Below are positions 14,601 through 27,959 of a DNA stretch of 64,000 nt, in pieces. The notes beneath the pieces are model-generated. The model saw only the letters and a list, made by a program, of their open reading frames with translations. It had not been told where the DNA came from and did no database searches. Source of the DNA: Pyrocephalus nanus. Taxonomy: Eukaryota > Chordata > Aves > Passeriformes > Tyrannidae. The stretch covers positions 80,885,843 to 80,949,842 of the forward strand of contig CM076260.1 of assembly GCA_038380795.1 (NCBI GenBank), read 5' to 3'. The position numbers and the translations under genes were made by a program. The number at the start of each line of letters is the position of its first letter. The first letter of the stretch is position 1.

Positions 14601-15089
14601 ACAGTCTACCTTGGAATATTTATGTAAAATATTAGGAGGCATGCCTGAAACAGTAACTTGATTTATTTGTTTTTACAGGAAGCAACACACACTACTTTAA
14701 CAAAATATTAAATTTTTCTATAGTGTTTATACACAAATTTCTTTGCATTATATCCAGGGTCATTTTAGTTTGTTCGAAGAAGCAGCAGCACAAAGAAGTA
14801 AAATAGCAGACCTTTTAACCCTTTCTATCTGTGGGATTCTCATTTCTTCCAAAATGCAAGAGACATTGTAAAAGAGAGTTTTCTGGTAAGTAGTGTATCA
14901 TAGCATCCAATTTCTGATACAGTACATCTAACTTAGAGGATTCCAAATAAAATAGAAATCACGAAATCATCAATTCAAGTACTGTAATTTCCAAGTGCAT
15001 TTAAAGATTTCTTAGTTTCACTGCAAATTGTCACTTTCAGCATGCAACAGTGATGTTAAAAGACAGTATAACTGTAGGAGTTAAAGTTA
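11669..15089. other. Unassigned AT-rich DNA, no gene seen
   Basis: About 3.4 kb without recognisable genes or repeats. Frames are 60-90 codons and unsupported. ATTAATTAATCACC at about 14542 and several TAAT cores nearby are suggestive of homeodomain sites, but they are too sparse to call an element. Confidence 0.45.
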
Positions 15090-15526
15090 TTCATAGAATA
15101 ATAAAGATTGGAAAAGACTTCCAAGGTCATTGAGTCCAATCTTTGACCAAACACCATCATGTGAACTAAACCATGGCACTAAGTGCCACATCCAGTCATT
15201 TCTTGAACACTTCCAGGGATGCTGTCTCTGCCACCTCCCTGGGCTGCCTGTTCCAATGCTTAATCACCCTTTCAGTAGGAAAAATTCATCTTAATGTCCA
15301 ACCTGACCCTCCCCTGGCACAGCTTGAGGCCATTTGCCCTTTTTCTATTCCTTGTTACAAGGGAGAAGAGACCAACACCCACCTTGCTACAACCTCCTCT
15401 CAGGTAGTTGTAGAGAGCAATGTGGCCTCCCCTGAGCCTCATTTTCTCCAGTGTAAATAATTCCAGCTTCATCAGCTGCTCCTCATTGGACTTACTCTCT
15501 AGACCCTTTATGAGCTTCATTGCCTT
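15090..15526 (-). mobile_element. CR1 LINE, 5'-truncated copy with the end of ORF2
   Basis: A minus-strand CR1. The plus strand reads as a CR1 end in reverse: an ATAGAATAATA start, then phrases such as AAACCATGGCACTAAGTGCC, TCTCTGCCACCTCCCTGGGC and GAGAAGAGACCAACACCC. Translated on the minus strand, 15272-15520 gives the C-terminal tail of the CR1 reverse-transcriptase protein, including SNEEQLMKLELFTLEK, RLRGGHIALYNYLRGGC and VGVGLFS, which follow the usual CR1 pattern. Only the last ~80 residues of ORF2 and the 3' UTR remain. The catalytic RT and endonuclease domains are absent, so the copy is dead on arrival. It ends near 15526 and AT-rich unique DNA follows. Confidence 0.92.
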
Positions 15527-16494
15527 AAAGGTTTATTTTGTGTGAAGAATATAATACAAAAAATTGTGTAGAAAAAAATGCTACATTCATAAAATGTACA
15601 GCAATTTACTGTAAAATTATCATAATTGAATAAAAGTTCAGAGGTAGAATCCTGATTCTTTAGAACCTGATGACAAAACCATCATAGTTAAAACTAAAAC
15701 AATGACTCCAGGTGTTAAAATTGCAATAGAGCAGACAGCATCCAGAAAGGGGACTTCATGGTCTTTGCGTTTAAAGTGCATATGATTTTTAATGGAAAGT
15801 CCAGTTCACACTCAGTTCATTATTTTATATTTTCAAAATTGGGCCTCATGGCAGTACAGTATGGGAGGGTTATTCTAGATCCATACTGCGCCATAACCTA
15901 GGAATGAACCTTCCCACCTCCTCCTTCTCTCCAGAAGTACTTTTCCTAAGGAATAATTGCATTAAAATCGGTAGGATTTATGTTTGACTGAGGTAGCACT
16001 CAGCATGAAGAGTGTTGGCAGAGCTGAACTCTAAATTAAATTGACGTCCTCATTCTTTCTTCCCATTTTCTCTCCCAGTGTTGTTCCAAACCTCCCTAAC
16101 CGGTAGAAATTCTAGTTTTGATACTGCTGGAAGGATGATGAAATATTTTTTAAACATACAGAATATTTTTCCCATTTCTTTAGAAGCAATAATTAAATAA
16201 AGAGATTTCCATATAGGAAAAATCTATTGCAGCATTGCAAAACATGAGGATATGAGAGGTAGGACTGAAATTTATCTGTTGGAATACTGGTTATTTCATT
16301 ATTCTGTAATTTCTTCATCCTTGCTAGTCCCATTCCTACTAGTGGGATAATGCACAGACTTCCCCACACAGAATTGCTGACAAACCAGATGAAATGTCTA
16401 GTCTGTTCCAAAGTATTTTTGTTATTCTAAAGTATATTTCAATTGTCACCTTGGGTAGGAAGGTGACATAGGAAGAAAAGGATCTGACCCTGAA
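15527..16494. other. Unassigned DNA between CR1 and LTR
   Basis: About 970 bp with no gene recognised. The rightmost part may belong to the upstream portion of the LTR element, whose 5' edge I could not fix. Confidence 0.4.
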
Positions 16495-17114
16495 AACAGT
16501 CCCAATGGGGCTGCAAGCCTCATGGAGCAGGTTTGCTGTTGGGACTTGTAATCCCATGGGGAACTCATGCTGCAGCAGTCTGTTCCTAAAGGGCTGCACC
16601 CCATGGAAAGGGACTCATGCTAGAGTAGTTTGTGAAGAACTCCAGTCTGTGGGAAGGACTCATGTTGGAGAAGATCGTGGAGAACTGTCTCCCTTGGGAA
16701 GGAGCTCATGCTGGAGCAAGGGAAGAGTGTAAGAGTCCTCCTGCTGAAGAGGAAGGAGTGGCAGAAACAACATGTGATGAACTGACCATAACCCTCACTG
16801 CCCATGTCCCACACCACTGCAGGGGGTAGGAGGTAGAGAACTGGGAATAAAGTTAAGACTGGGAAGAAGGTAGGGGTGGGAGGAAAATGTTTTTATTGTT
16901 TTGCTGCTAATATCCTGCTCTGATTTTGATTGCTAACAAATTCAACTAACTTCTCTAAATCAAGTCTGTTTTGCCCTTGATGGTAATCGGTGAGTGATCT
17001 TTCCCTGCCATTGTCTCAACTAATACAATTTTTGTTATATTTTCTCTCCCCTGTCCCGCTGAGGAGGGGAGTCTTAAATGGCACCTGGTGTCCAGCCCAA
17101 GTCAAACCACCACA
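16495..17114 (+). mobile_element. Avian ERV-L-type LTR (solo or 3' LTR), plus strand
   Basis: This block is richer in G+C than its flanks and reads like a common bird LTR family. It has repeated 'ctcatgctggagcag' modules (16519-16730), an AATAAA at 16846-16851, GTCTGTTTTGCCCTTGATGG at about 16964, a TATATTTTCTCTCCCCTGTC stretch at about 17036, and an end reading GTCCAGCCCAAGTCAAACCA then CCACA at 17114. The 3' end resembles the inverted end of the LTR piece at 56615, which supports a shared LTR family. No primer-binding site or gag/pol coding sequence follows 17114, so it is either a solo LTR left by recombination or an isolated 3' LTR. The 5' boundary is approximate and the ERV-L class assignment is from memory of the family. 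Confidence 0.75.
16519..16730 (+). repeat. Five ~46-bp tandem modules inside the LTR
   Basis: The core CTCATG(G/C)..GGAG recurs at 16519, 16564, 16614, 16659 and 16705, so the spacing is 45, 50, 45 and 46 bp. Within units the order is similar: CTCATG, then GAGCAG/GAGAAG, then a GTGAAGAACT-like string, then a TGGGAAGGA-like end. The array sits in the 5' part (U3 side) of the LTR, where such duplications often hold promoter or enhancer sites in retroviral LTRs. Whether these units do so is unknown. Confidence 0.75.
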
Positions 17115-18379
17115 TCATGATACCATGGCTGAAATCTTTTCCCACAGTGTTTAAACCTGACAATTCCAAACTACTGTAGGTGTGGTAATCCTAGAAGGGT
17201 ATAGATGCATCAGCCTTGTTCCAATGCTTGTGTGACTGGGGATTCTGACCAGGAGCCAAACAAAACACAATTAACACTTATTATTTGCAACATCAAAATT
17301 AACATGTCAAACAAGCGAAGTCTGTTTGTCCTTTGTTATTTTCAGCAAAGTCAGATGCCTTTTTATACCTGGATAGAATGATCCATGTAGAAGAAACTAA
17401 TAAAGCAGCTCCAGTGACCATGCCATTTTTAAGGTAAGGCAAATATTTTACATATTCCTGTAAACCATACATAGTGGTTTGTTTCATATTGTTTGGCGAA
17501 GGCTACTTTGTGGATTAAACTTTAACTCTCTTACTTTTATATCACTTTTGCTGTAACAGCTTTCTTGTGGTTACGTTGTTACCATTCCAATTTAAACTCA
17601 GGTAAAAAAGAAAAATAATTCATAACTTTACACTATTTTTCTACCTAATAAATCTGGTGATCATGGCTTTATGTTCTCTACCTCAGCTAACACAAAGTCA
17701 GTTCCTATTTTCCAGTTAATACAGACTGAGATAAAGCATCCTGAGTCAAAAGCAAACTATCTCATGGGTCCTACTGCCCATAATTAATTTTTCAACGCAA
17801 GTAGAAAAACTATTAATTAAGAGGGGCAACTAGTGTTCCGATTTTTCTGCCTGTGGTACACAGAGCATTAATGAAATCAGCACTTCCTACCATGAAGAAT
17901 CTCGTTCAGAAATGGGTAAGGGGCTGAGACAGAACAGGAAGGTGCATTGTCCTGAATGGCATAGTGTGGACAGCATGCTTTCCAGTTAATCATGTCAGAG
18001 CAATGGTTACTGACTCCTTTGTCAGACTCTTGATGTTCTCAGAGCATACATCAGGTGAACATCTGACCTCGGTGAAATTGGTTTTCTTTTCATAAATAAA
18101 CCTTATCAAATAAGAAAGCTATCATCCTACAGCAATGCAATGCTTTGGAATACAAGGACTAAGAAAACTTCAGTCAGAACTCCTTACTGAGACCTGTACA
18201 GAATTTGTAGTGACAAAACCAAGCCTCCCTCTTTCATTCTGGTTTTTAAGGAGATTGCTAGTTAATTAGCTACATACCTACCCAACAACTTCAAACTAGA
18301 ATATCTCACCTTTGGAAGGACTAATCCTACTCCAATTGAAATCTATGAAGCTTTTTCTATGACTTCATTGAAAACAGAA
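17115..18379. other. Unassigned DNA, no gene seen
   Basis: About 1.3 kb. A minus-strand 62-codon frame at 17299-17487 has no family signature. TAATTAAT-type strings at about 17780-17820 hint at homeodomain sites but are not enough for a call. Confidence 0.45.
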
Positions 18380-18800
18380 TTTGTCTCCCACTAATTTATC
18401 AAATCAATAATGAAAAGCTTAGTATTGATGCTAATTGACAGCACGGTTTTACCAAAAAGCTGTGAAGACTAAAGAAGAGGATTGTGAAAAAAACCAACAA
18501 TATAACTGATAAATATGGTTACTCTGGAATAGTGTCTGAAACAAGTGAAAACAATTACCACTAATAGTTTATTTTAGAAGCTCATTAACTAACATTAAAT
18601 TAATTTAGAACTCCTTATTAAAGCAAGGTAGGGAATTCATGCAATTAGTAAGATTTCATTCTGATCTTATTTGTATCTTTGAAAATAACAGCACTTGCTC
18701 AGCTGAAACCAATCAAATGATAATAGCCAAAGCAGAATCACTCACTTGCTTGTAAAAACAGCAATTTAATTTGCATAAAGTGCCACAGGAAAGTAATGGA
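18380..18800. promoter_or_regulatory. Candidate conserved non-coding element (TAAT-rich)
   Basis: This block has many ATTA/TAAT cores, including ATTAACTAACATTAAATTAA at about 18584 and TTTAATTTGCATAAA near 18765. It also contains CAATCAAATGATAATAGCC near 18709, a PBX/TALE-like TGAT context. Open frames are absent and there is no repeat signature. The texture is that of developmental enhancers in gene deserts. No alignment was possible, so this is an inference from motif density only; AT-rich sequence alone yields many such cores by chance. Confidence 0.25.
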
Positions 18801-21800
18801 GTTAACCCTGGCTTATGTCATCTGAGTACCTAAATCAAAAGACTTATAGTTAAACTGATATTGACTGTTGAAGAACTGATGACACGTTGGTCCTTGAATG
18901 AATGCAATTTGGAATTATCTGACAAGTGATTCTCCTGGTAAATAATTTCTTATGTTCTCATATAAATTGCTATGCAAGGATTCACCCTTAAGAGAAAATA
19001 GTCCAATCAAAGAGTGCAAACTATCAAAGTTTAGAAGTAGATGAAATAGTAAGGATTGATTAGATCTATTTTTTAAGTGAGTCACCATTACCACCTTACC
19101 ATTCCATACCACTTCACATGGAAAATTTCTCCAGGGAATTTTTGTGTTGCTTTGAAAAACAATATTGTACTACCAAAAAAAGGAAAATATCAAGAAATGA
19201 ACAGTAGAAATGTTTAATTTTGAACACAGCTGATGACCAAAATACTTCTAGGTATTTTTTATTGAGGTCATTGAGGAAAAAACACCAACCAAACATAACT
19301 ATTTTCAAAGAAGTCAGTGGTGTTAAAAATGGTAGAAGTCAAGGTGGTTGGTAGAAGTCAAGGTCTCAGAGAGAAACATATCGATTTCCTAAGGAGTGAC
19401 TTCCTCTGAGCTGAATTTAGGATATTGTGACAGTGAGCTCAGGTTTGCTGCTTCCAAAGCTTCTGTGCGAGCTCTGTGCTGGTCCCCTGTGACTGCAGAC
19501 CCCAGAGCACAATTCATTATGGGGCTTTCTCTTGCTTAGCATGTTTTTGGAGTAATGGATCCATTAAACATAAGAACAGAAGCAATCTACAGAGTGTTTA
19601 TTGACAGAGGTAATCCAGAAAGATTATGTTACTCCCTCTGATAGCTGCTTATTATTTGCCTTTACAGACAATGAACTTTGATGAGGGAGGTGTACGGTGT
19701 TCAGAGGAACTATCTGAATCTGCTACTCAACATCAGCTGCAGAATAGTTGTGAATTTGTAATGTTTCCCAGTTTTTCTGTGTACATGGGAGATGCTATAT
19801 TGTCACAGTCTTCTTCTAGTAATTATCCATCTTCTACTCCCACAATTCTTGCTTCATTTTACTCTGTTCTTGAGGAGAACTAAATCATCAAACAGTGCTG
19901 AATTTTATTAATTTATTACCATGAAATTCTCTCTCACACACATATCTACACTATGCTACCATTTCTTAGCTCTGATTTTACAATGCAGTACTCAAAAAGC
20001 TCTATTATTCAGACCTTATTATGCTTCAAAATTAACTTTGGAAATCTCTGTACTAAAAAATACAGTCAACAATAGTTAAAGCTGACTTATGGTAAAAATC
20101 AGTAAGAAAAATACTTCTTCAACAGTCTTCAAATAAGAAATAGTGGAGCTCTGTGTTTTTAATGCCTCAAGTCTGTTAACTTCTGTTAATTGCAAAGTCC
20201 AGTCACTTTTTCCTTTCAAACACACTTAAACACAGCTATATGCATCCACTACAAGCAAGCAATTATGAGATGGAAGTTTAACTTGTGCAATACTATCACA
20301 CACATGCTGGTACAACTGGCAAAATGAAAAATAATAGTGATAGCTTCCATTACTAATTGATTTATAGGAAGCTGTAGTGTTATAACTGTAAAGTTGTAAT
20401 AGGACTGAAAAGCATGTTGCTGGTCTGTTAAAGTTCAGAATTCTTACTTATTCATGTATAATTTCTTTTTTGTGACATGGCACATCATACATCCTAATCG
20501 AGAAATTGCAACAAACCAGTACATTTCAAAAAACCTGAGTCTGAGTCTCTGACAGGGAAAAAAAATCTATTTCTGCAGTTTAAAAACGGGTACCATGGTT
20601 TACATGGGATTCTTTGCAGGTCGAGCCTGTTTTGTCATTGGAACAATTCAGTATGACCACAAGAGCCTGGTACAGTTAATATTTTTTGCAGAAGTCCTTG
20701 ACTTTTCACTCAGTAGTTGTGTTATGCAAGGCACTTTTGCTATGTGATGTGAGGCACTTGCCACAGCAATGTAGTATTTTGTCATTTAGTGTTATTTGCA
20801 CCTTCCAAGAAATAATTTGCTAACATTCAGCAGTGCTTGACATGGTCCAGTGAGATTTGTTCTGAGATACTTAGAAGGATCTCTTGACTTCAGGATTGGC
20901 AGTATGAAATGTTGCAGTATAGCATAGTTCTAACTATATCTGCAAAGATTTTGTGTGCTTGTGATGTCTATGTTACCATAGAACAACAAAAAACAAACAA
21001 ACAATGACAGTAGCTAAAGAGCTTTTTCTGTGAAGAGAAACAGAGGCTTACATTTTGAATTAACATATGCTGAAAGGGCACAATTTGTGAAATAGTGAAT
21101 TATAACTATGTTGATTCTTTGAAGTGTTTTCTTCCAAGGTCACAGCTTGTTTCTTCCTGAAACAGCTACAAGAAAGATATGTTTCATCTTTCTTGTTCTC
21201 TCCTACACAAAGATGAGAAGGAAGTTTTAATTTTCCAAATTATACTTTTCCGAGTGTACATACAATGCAGGCAAATAATATATTTTGCTTCGTTTTAGTC
21301 ATCTAAATCTAAGTCTGACTGATGTACAAGCTAAGCGTTTGGAAGAAAAATTCCTTTTTCAGTGTGGAGTAATATATTACACTAAAAGTTTATTTTTATT
21401 CCAGTATACTCATAGAACAGAAAAAAGCCCCTGGCTATCCTCCATTTCAGGATTTTTAAAATGTTAATGCAAAAGATATGTATGACATTGCTCTTGTAAT
21501 CTTTGTAAGTGGAGTTATTAAAATGAAATTAGAAATCCTGATGAATAGTATTTAGATAAAATGAGAAACTCTTCTAATTGATTTTGTAAAATTTCAATGA
21601 ATTTAACTGTCTGTAAAGAGCTACTTTTATTCAAGTTGAAAGTTGAAATAAGAGAGATTTACCTTCATGTGCTTGATTTTAAATGCGGAACAATGGAACA
21701 TGTACATGTTGTATTTGATATGTTTAAAGGAGTGGCATTGCCAACAGAGAATGTGATATCATAAGGCATTAAAAGACTAAAAGGGAAATTGCCTAAACTT

Positions 21801-24104
21801 TTACTTTAAACATGGGAATAATGTATTGCTGTGAAGACTCAAATTCATTCCAGAAATGCAAAGCAATGCATAAATTCCTTGACCAAGAAATCATTACATG
21901 TTACTGGAAAAATTAAGAAATGAGAGTTAAATATAGATCAATAATTATAAAATGTACTGCAGTTTTATGGATAAAAATAATTAATTTACTTCCATGTTGT
22001 CTAGCAGTTTATAGATTTCTTTATCAAATGCTTGGTGTATTTGCAAATAAAATACTTCAGGAATATTAGAAAAAGAGAATTGATAGATGCCTCACAGAAC
22101 TTATCTCAGCAGCCAGTTCATCCACAGTTTTACTAGAATGACAAAATGATCTACCATTGCAGCCTACTGGAAGTGTCCAGCTACTAATGAAGGAGGCCAC
22201 TTGATATTCAGAATCTTCAGAAAGAAATTCATCTGCACAGTATCTTCTTATTGTCACAGGTAAAGATCCTGAATAAGAAGTACCTTAAAATTTAGGGCAC
22301 TGGAATTGCTGGAGAAGTGTTACAATGCTTCCTGAATGATTTCTTATATAGAAGCTTGGGCAGAATACGAGTAAGAGATCTTCATCAGTAAGTCAGTATC
22401 TGTCAGTGAAGGTGGTGAGTAAATTGATAAGTTCTCCAAGGATGACCTTCAGTTTCAGGAAATTTCCATAATCTTGGGAAGAATACTGATGGTCTATTGA
22501 TCCTTTAGAAAGGAATAATTTTGGACGTTTATATCTTTAAGAGATGCATAAAGGGAAAGTTCTGTAATGGATAGCAAATATACTCTTGCTGTCTGTGTAC
22601 TTACGTTGATCATCTCAAAAGACAGGAAAGGTTGCTACAAGAGGAATCATGCAGCACTTGGCATATTAAGAACTGTACAGTCATCATGGTTTCACTGGGA
22701 AGCAAAGGTGTGCAGCACCTCTGTAAGTCAATGCATTTGTAAGAAGTACCTGGACAAGAACTAAACCAGCTACAAGTAACTATACTTTTGTCTTTATGGC
22801 TGAACCAGCACACATGTAACTGGCAACTAATTTTTTCACCATGAGCCTTAATTTATATTTTATATACATCAAACTGATGATGTGTTGAAATTTTTTGTAG
22901 GATAAATACATTTAAATATACTTTTCAAGCAGCTGCCACTTAACGGTATATCCTGACAAGTACCTCAACATCATCCTAAGATTCACACTTTTATAAATGC
23001 AGAGCTGGAAGGCAATACTGATTTACATTCATGCTGTGATGAAAACTAATCCTGTTCCTGGTATTTCTGTTGTAGTTTAAGTCATCATCATCTTCATGGT
23101 GGGCATAATCTGTGGTAATAAGACTTAGCATGATTCATGTGTGAGCTGAAGTTCAGGTGAAATGCATATATATTTTGTCTGGTACCAGGTGCACATGTAA
23201 AGGAACCTCTTGCACTAAGAAAGGTTTAGTAAGGGGTTTATGATATGTTAGACTATATTGTTTCATGTGAATAAGAGAGGGATATTGCATTGCTCTCTGC
23301 TCAAATACTGTACACTTATTCTTCAGAACGAAAGCACACCAGCTAGACACTCAGTGTTTTGTCTAAAAGATTTGGATGAGTACTGTGTGCACTCTATACT
23401 TCAGGAAAGGTTATTCTGTATCACCTTCCACATACAAATGGTTATATTTTGATTTGTCTTCTGCTTTTAGGTGAAATAAAACTCTTCCAAATGTTAGTCT
23501 CCAGCACAAATCACAATCAGTTCATTTTGAATAAGAAAGAGGAGCTCTCTGACAGTGTTTTTTTTTTTCCTCTCTTTTATAATGTTTGTTCTCTCTAATA
23601 CAGTGCAGAATATAAACACTCTTGGAGAAGTGTATTTCTTAACCCAACCTCTTCCTTCTGAGTGTATTGCCAGTATGCCAGTGTGTGGACTAGGAATTCT
23701 TCCCAGAACTTAGTGGATATGCTATTTGAAAAGAGGCATTGTGAGTGGGAACAGGAAGGCCTTAAGATCTGTGTTTCATTAGCAGCTCATTACTATTGTC
23801 CTGCATGGTCTGTCTGATTTCCATGTCACTCAGTATCTCCTGATGAGTGACATAGGTTTAGACCTAATTTCTTCCATACTTAGTTTTTTTCTGCTTCAAT
23901 TGTAAGTTCTTTTGGTTTCTTACAGTATGACTGTCCAGCGTGTAGGATACCGACCTGTTGGATGAATAACTGAATAGCATTTTGACTGAGATGACTGGAA
24001 CTCTGCTCTTAAGTACATATTTGTTTACTATGCTGTATTTAGACCTCATAACATTTTTTGTATCAAGAGGCTTCTCTTGTTCCCACTGAATCACTGACTC
24101 TACT
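18801..24104. other. Unassigned AT-rich DNA, no gene seen
   Basis: About 5.3 kb. There is an imperfect local duplication: GGTAGAAGTCAAGGT occurs at 19331-19345 and again at 19350-19364. A minus-strand 63-codon frame at 22066-22257 has a more protein-like composition than its neighbours (acidic and serine-rich, with four cysteines), but no flanking exon structure or known family supports it. The remainder is unremarkable. Confidence 0.45.
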
Positions 24105-24240
24105 ATTTATTTTGAAGGTTAGAAAGGACCACTGGGAAAATATAATCTGACCTTCTGTACAATGCAGGGCATGTTGTTTCATCCATACAGTTAGCAGGGT
24201 ATTTTGGAAAAGCATCCAAACTTGATATATGAGATTGAAA
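24105..24240 (-). mobile_element. Old CR1/L3-like LINE 3' end
   Basis: TTTTGAAGGTTAGAAAGGAC, then CTGACCTTCTGTACAATGCA and a GGAAAAGCATCCAAACTTGA segment, follow the order of the 3' end of ancient amniote CR1 copies as seen in crocodilians and turtles ('gaaggtcagaaaggaccactgtgatcatctagtctgacctcctgcataacacaggc', shown in reverse). The copy is strongly diverged. It has no coding part, and the boundary to the right is unclear; similar text may continue to about 24350. Confidence 0.6.
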
Positions 24241-27200
24241 TGATATACGAGATAGATTGTTTTGTTAATAATCTGTTAAAATAATTTGTTACCCCTGCAT
24301 CCTGTCATGCCTTTTTGTAAAAGATTAAAGCAAGCTCTGTTCTTAACTGCTCTGTTCTAAATTGCTTTCTATGCTGTCTAATACTGTCTTCATGCAAGAC
24401 TTTATTCTCATCATGTTTTTACATTTCTCAGGGAAAAATGAAACAGTCATAGCTTCTGTCTTTCACTCACTTTTCAGATCAGATTTTACAGCCTTTGAAT
24501 CATTCTCTTGTGTCTTGCCGGAGTCTAACACTCTTTCTCAACATCTACCTTAAAAATTTGACATCTGGACTGGACATAATGTCTCAAAAGCATGGTCTTA
24601 GTTGAACCAGAAAGAACCAGAAAGAATAATTCCGAATCAGCTTCATAAATGCTTAGGCTTATGAATCAGACATCTTAAAATACTGAACTGTACATGATTT
24701 TCCCACTGTGTATGTTATGCCATTGTTATCAATCAATATCTTTTTATTGGAGATGTCAAAGTGAAAGCCTTCTAGAGTTTTCCAGTATCTGCCTTGCTTG
24801 ACAAATATAGCTACTTGTATATAGTTTACTGGTTAAAAATATCAAGTAGCTTAGCAAGTCTACTGTATAATTACTTTTTACTGAAAGAAGAGAAGGAAAG
24901 AAATAATTTCCAGGAGGACAAATGTATTTGGGGAAAGGGGTGAGGGGATCAGCTGAAACATATGGAGAAGAGTTGAACACTTCTTTTGCTACAACTTTTT
25001 CCTCTGTCCTTCCTTTATATTTTTCCACCTGTCCAGATCATTCTTAATTTCTCTTCTACCCTGCCATCCTTTTTAATTTCTTCCTCATGTTCCTTATCAC
25101 TTGGAATTCTCTGTCCAGAAACATTAAATCTTTCCATTGTTTAAGAAAAGTTTTAATGCTATTTTAAAATTCTGCACCTAAATTACCTATCTTCCCCCAT
25201 ACTTCTAGCTGTCTATGCTTCTGCCTTTCTTTATCAAAGGTAAGCTTTTGGAAAGTATTCAGAAGCAATGAATAACTGAAGAGGTACTTCCAAATTGCTG
25301 TTCCACTTAGCAGGAAGAGCATCAGATCACTCCCTCTCTCAAAGGAATTGTGCACTAGGAGGAGCTTAAGTAGCTGTGTATGCCAGGGAAGGGATTTTCA
25401 CAAGTATTTGATGTTAGGTGCTGTTGGAGACAAAGAGAAATGTATAGATCTGTTCCGGGATAGCAACTCCTCTTCCCCTCTGAAAGTATGCCACAAAAGG
25501 ACACCCTCAATTTGCTTCTTCTGTTGATTGCTGCCTATTTAAATTCATGCATTAATTTCAAGCTCTGCATGAATGCTTAACAGGACATGAACGCAGACCA
25601 GCAGGGCTGTCTACTGGGGAAGGAGAACCATAAGTTTTATCTGAAACTGTGCTGCTAGTTTTGATTGTACTTTTGTGACCATACACAATGCGTACTGACA
25701 AACTATTAAAAATACTTTCTACATTCTTTAATGATCTGCCTCAGTCTTGCAAACCAGAACATCTAAGTGGCCATCTGTTAAAAGAGGACAAAACAGTGAA
25801 ATAAGTAGGTGCAGATGTTGACTGCAGAATATACTGTCTAAAGATTATGTTCTAATAGATGTGTTCATGTTACTATAAGAGCTTTTTTCTTTACTGGGAA
25901 GGCCAATGAAATAAGCAGGTTTATTTAAGAAGTAAGGCACTATTTGGAGATGGTGATCTTGGACTGGGTCTTCTGAATGACTACGGTTTCTCTCAGAGGT
26001 TGTTGTTACACCAGCAGAACACTATTACTTCCACTGAGCTACCAGTGGAAGTTAGCACTGCTACTTCTTGATTGCACTTTAAAATTTATTTCCTTTAATA
26101 TCTTAGCAACAGAAAACTGCAAGTTTTAATTAGATTGTAGTCCACTGTTTTCTAAGTATGCCTGAAACTGAAAGGCAGCCAGAACAGTATTTGATAGTGA
26201 ACAGCAAAATCTATTTGTGTCCTGACTGCCTTTGTCAGTATAAATCAGAAACATGAAGTGAAAGAATACTATCTGACTACTTCTCAGTATAGTAAAACCC
26301 CCCCAAAACTACACTGTAGGATTTTTTTGGTGTACTTTTATATATTAGGTACTGCTATGCAAGTACTGCTTTTCTAACTGCCTTGCTGTGATAGCATTTG
26401 GTATGATGAGACAGATTGAGAACCTCTTCTCAGAGAGGATTTATGGCTCCACAGAATTGTTAGATGGATTTTGAATGGTTACCATAAGAAACAATTTTAT
26501 TTCTTCCCTAAACCAATGCAAAAAATTGTCACAAAGCACTTGGTTATGTTGATTTTGAACTAATTTTAAAGAAGCACTTAGTTGTACTCTGGTGATTGAG
26601 TTTCTGAGAGCAGTACAAAAGTGAGAGGATCCAAAGAATTTCTCATGATCACATGAAATTAGCTTGCTTTGTGATAGTGATTGAAACATACTGCAAGCAA
26701 GGATAATAATAAATAGAAATAAGTATATAAGCATATAATCAGGAAGTAATATAAATCACATAAAAGTTGTCCTCTCTATGAAGTATTTTTCACCCAACTG
26801 CCTTATAAAAACAGTCCACTCAAGCTCAGACTTATTCTTTTTTTTTCTATATAGATTTCTGCTTCTGGCAGTTTCCTGTTTTTTGTCTCCACCTGCTCTT
26901 CCTACCTGTCTAAAAGTAATTTTTTTTTCATTGCTATTTTTCTATGTGCCTCTGTATCAGAACCAGTTCTTTGGGGAGAAAACCATGTCAGTTGGCAGAA
27001 ACAGAGAAATCAATGGAGGCAAAGTAAGAAATGGTGCCAGTCAGCTCCTCCATCAAAGGTTAAGGATAGAAATTGACAGGATTTTCCTGGGTGCATCTCA
27101 TCTTCAAGTCAAGATGGTGCACTAGTGGATTGTGAGGACATTTTATAGTGGTGTAATATTTAAGAATGTCTTCTAGTCTGGCCAAGCCTGCTACTGTTCC

Positions 27201-27959
27201 AGCACGCTGAACTTAAAAGAAATGACCAGGGTGTGTGTGTTGTATACTGTTGTATAAGGTTGTGCACAGACAGGTCACTGTGCTGAGGATGTGCAGGAAG
27301 CACTGCACTCGCCATGCATCTGCTGCGCTCGTGCTTGCAACTTTGCAGGACATTTATTGCTCCTGTTTGCATCCCCTTTATCTTCTCCTTACAAGCTGTA
27401 TTTATTGCACACATGCAGAACATGTTCTGTACTAGCAATGCCCTGGCAATGTTGGGTTTGCTGTGCTCAAAGCCTGCCAGCATGTGCATACCTACTTCTG
27501 ACTGGGAACTGTGCACACAAAAGTGTTCAAGTCCAGTCAGAGGCCTTTCTGACTACTGTGGTGCCTTCTTAAATTTGGGACTTGCTTGTTCACCACAGTG
27601 TCTGAAACTGACCCCGTCATCATTCAAGTTTTCCAGTAAGTCCAGTTCTTTGGGTTAACTTTTAACAATTAAGGTTCCTAGATGATCCTTTGTTCAGTGA
27701 CTTACAGGAAGGCTCCAGATAGCTGACACCCTAGTAAATAAGCTTAAAGAAGCTGATATTTTCTGCTTAAAATGTTTAAGAGTAGAAATATTGCCATGTG
27801 ATTGAAGTTTATTTTAATGAATAGTTGTGAAAACAGTTTGATAAAGGCTGGTAATACATTAGGTATTCATGAGTAACAATTCTTTCTCAGAAACGAGCTT
27901 TGATTTCTGAATACAGGACAGAGAAAAAAAGTGATAAATGGAAGAGATAATTTTGTTTG
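24241..27959. other. Unassigned DNA, no gene seen
   Basis: About 3.7 kb. The stretch 27160-27660 is open in several frames on both strands at once, which reflects low stop density rather than coding: the frames contradict each other and none has a domain. A 115-codon frame at 26778-27125 is phenylalanine/leucine-rich because of T-rich DNA. No repeat was recognised. Confidence 0.45.

Noticed and set aside
16495..17114. A complete provirus starting with this LTR
   Set aside because: No primer-binding site, gag, pol or second LTR in the same orientation follows within the window.
22066..22257. Minus-strand 63-codon frame with protein-like composition
   Set aside because: No family resemblance and no supporting exon structure on either side.
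27160..27660. Several overlapping frames of 90-118 codons on both strands
   Set aside because: Contradictory frames in the same DNA indicate low stop density; none shows a conserved motif.
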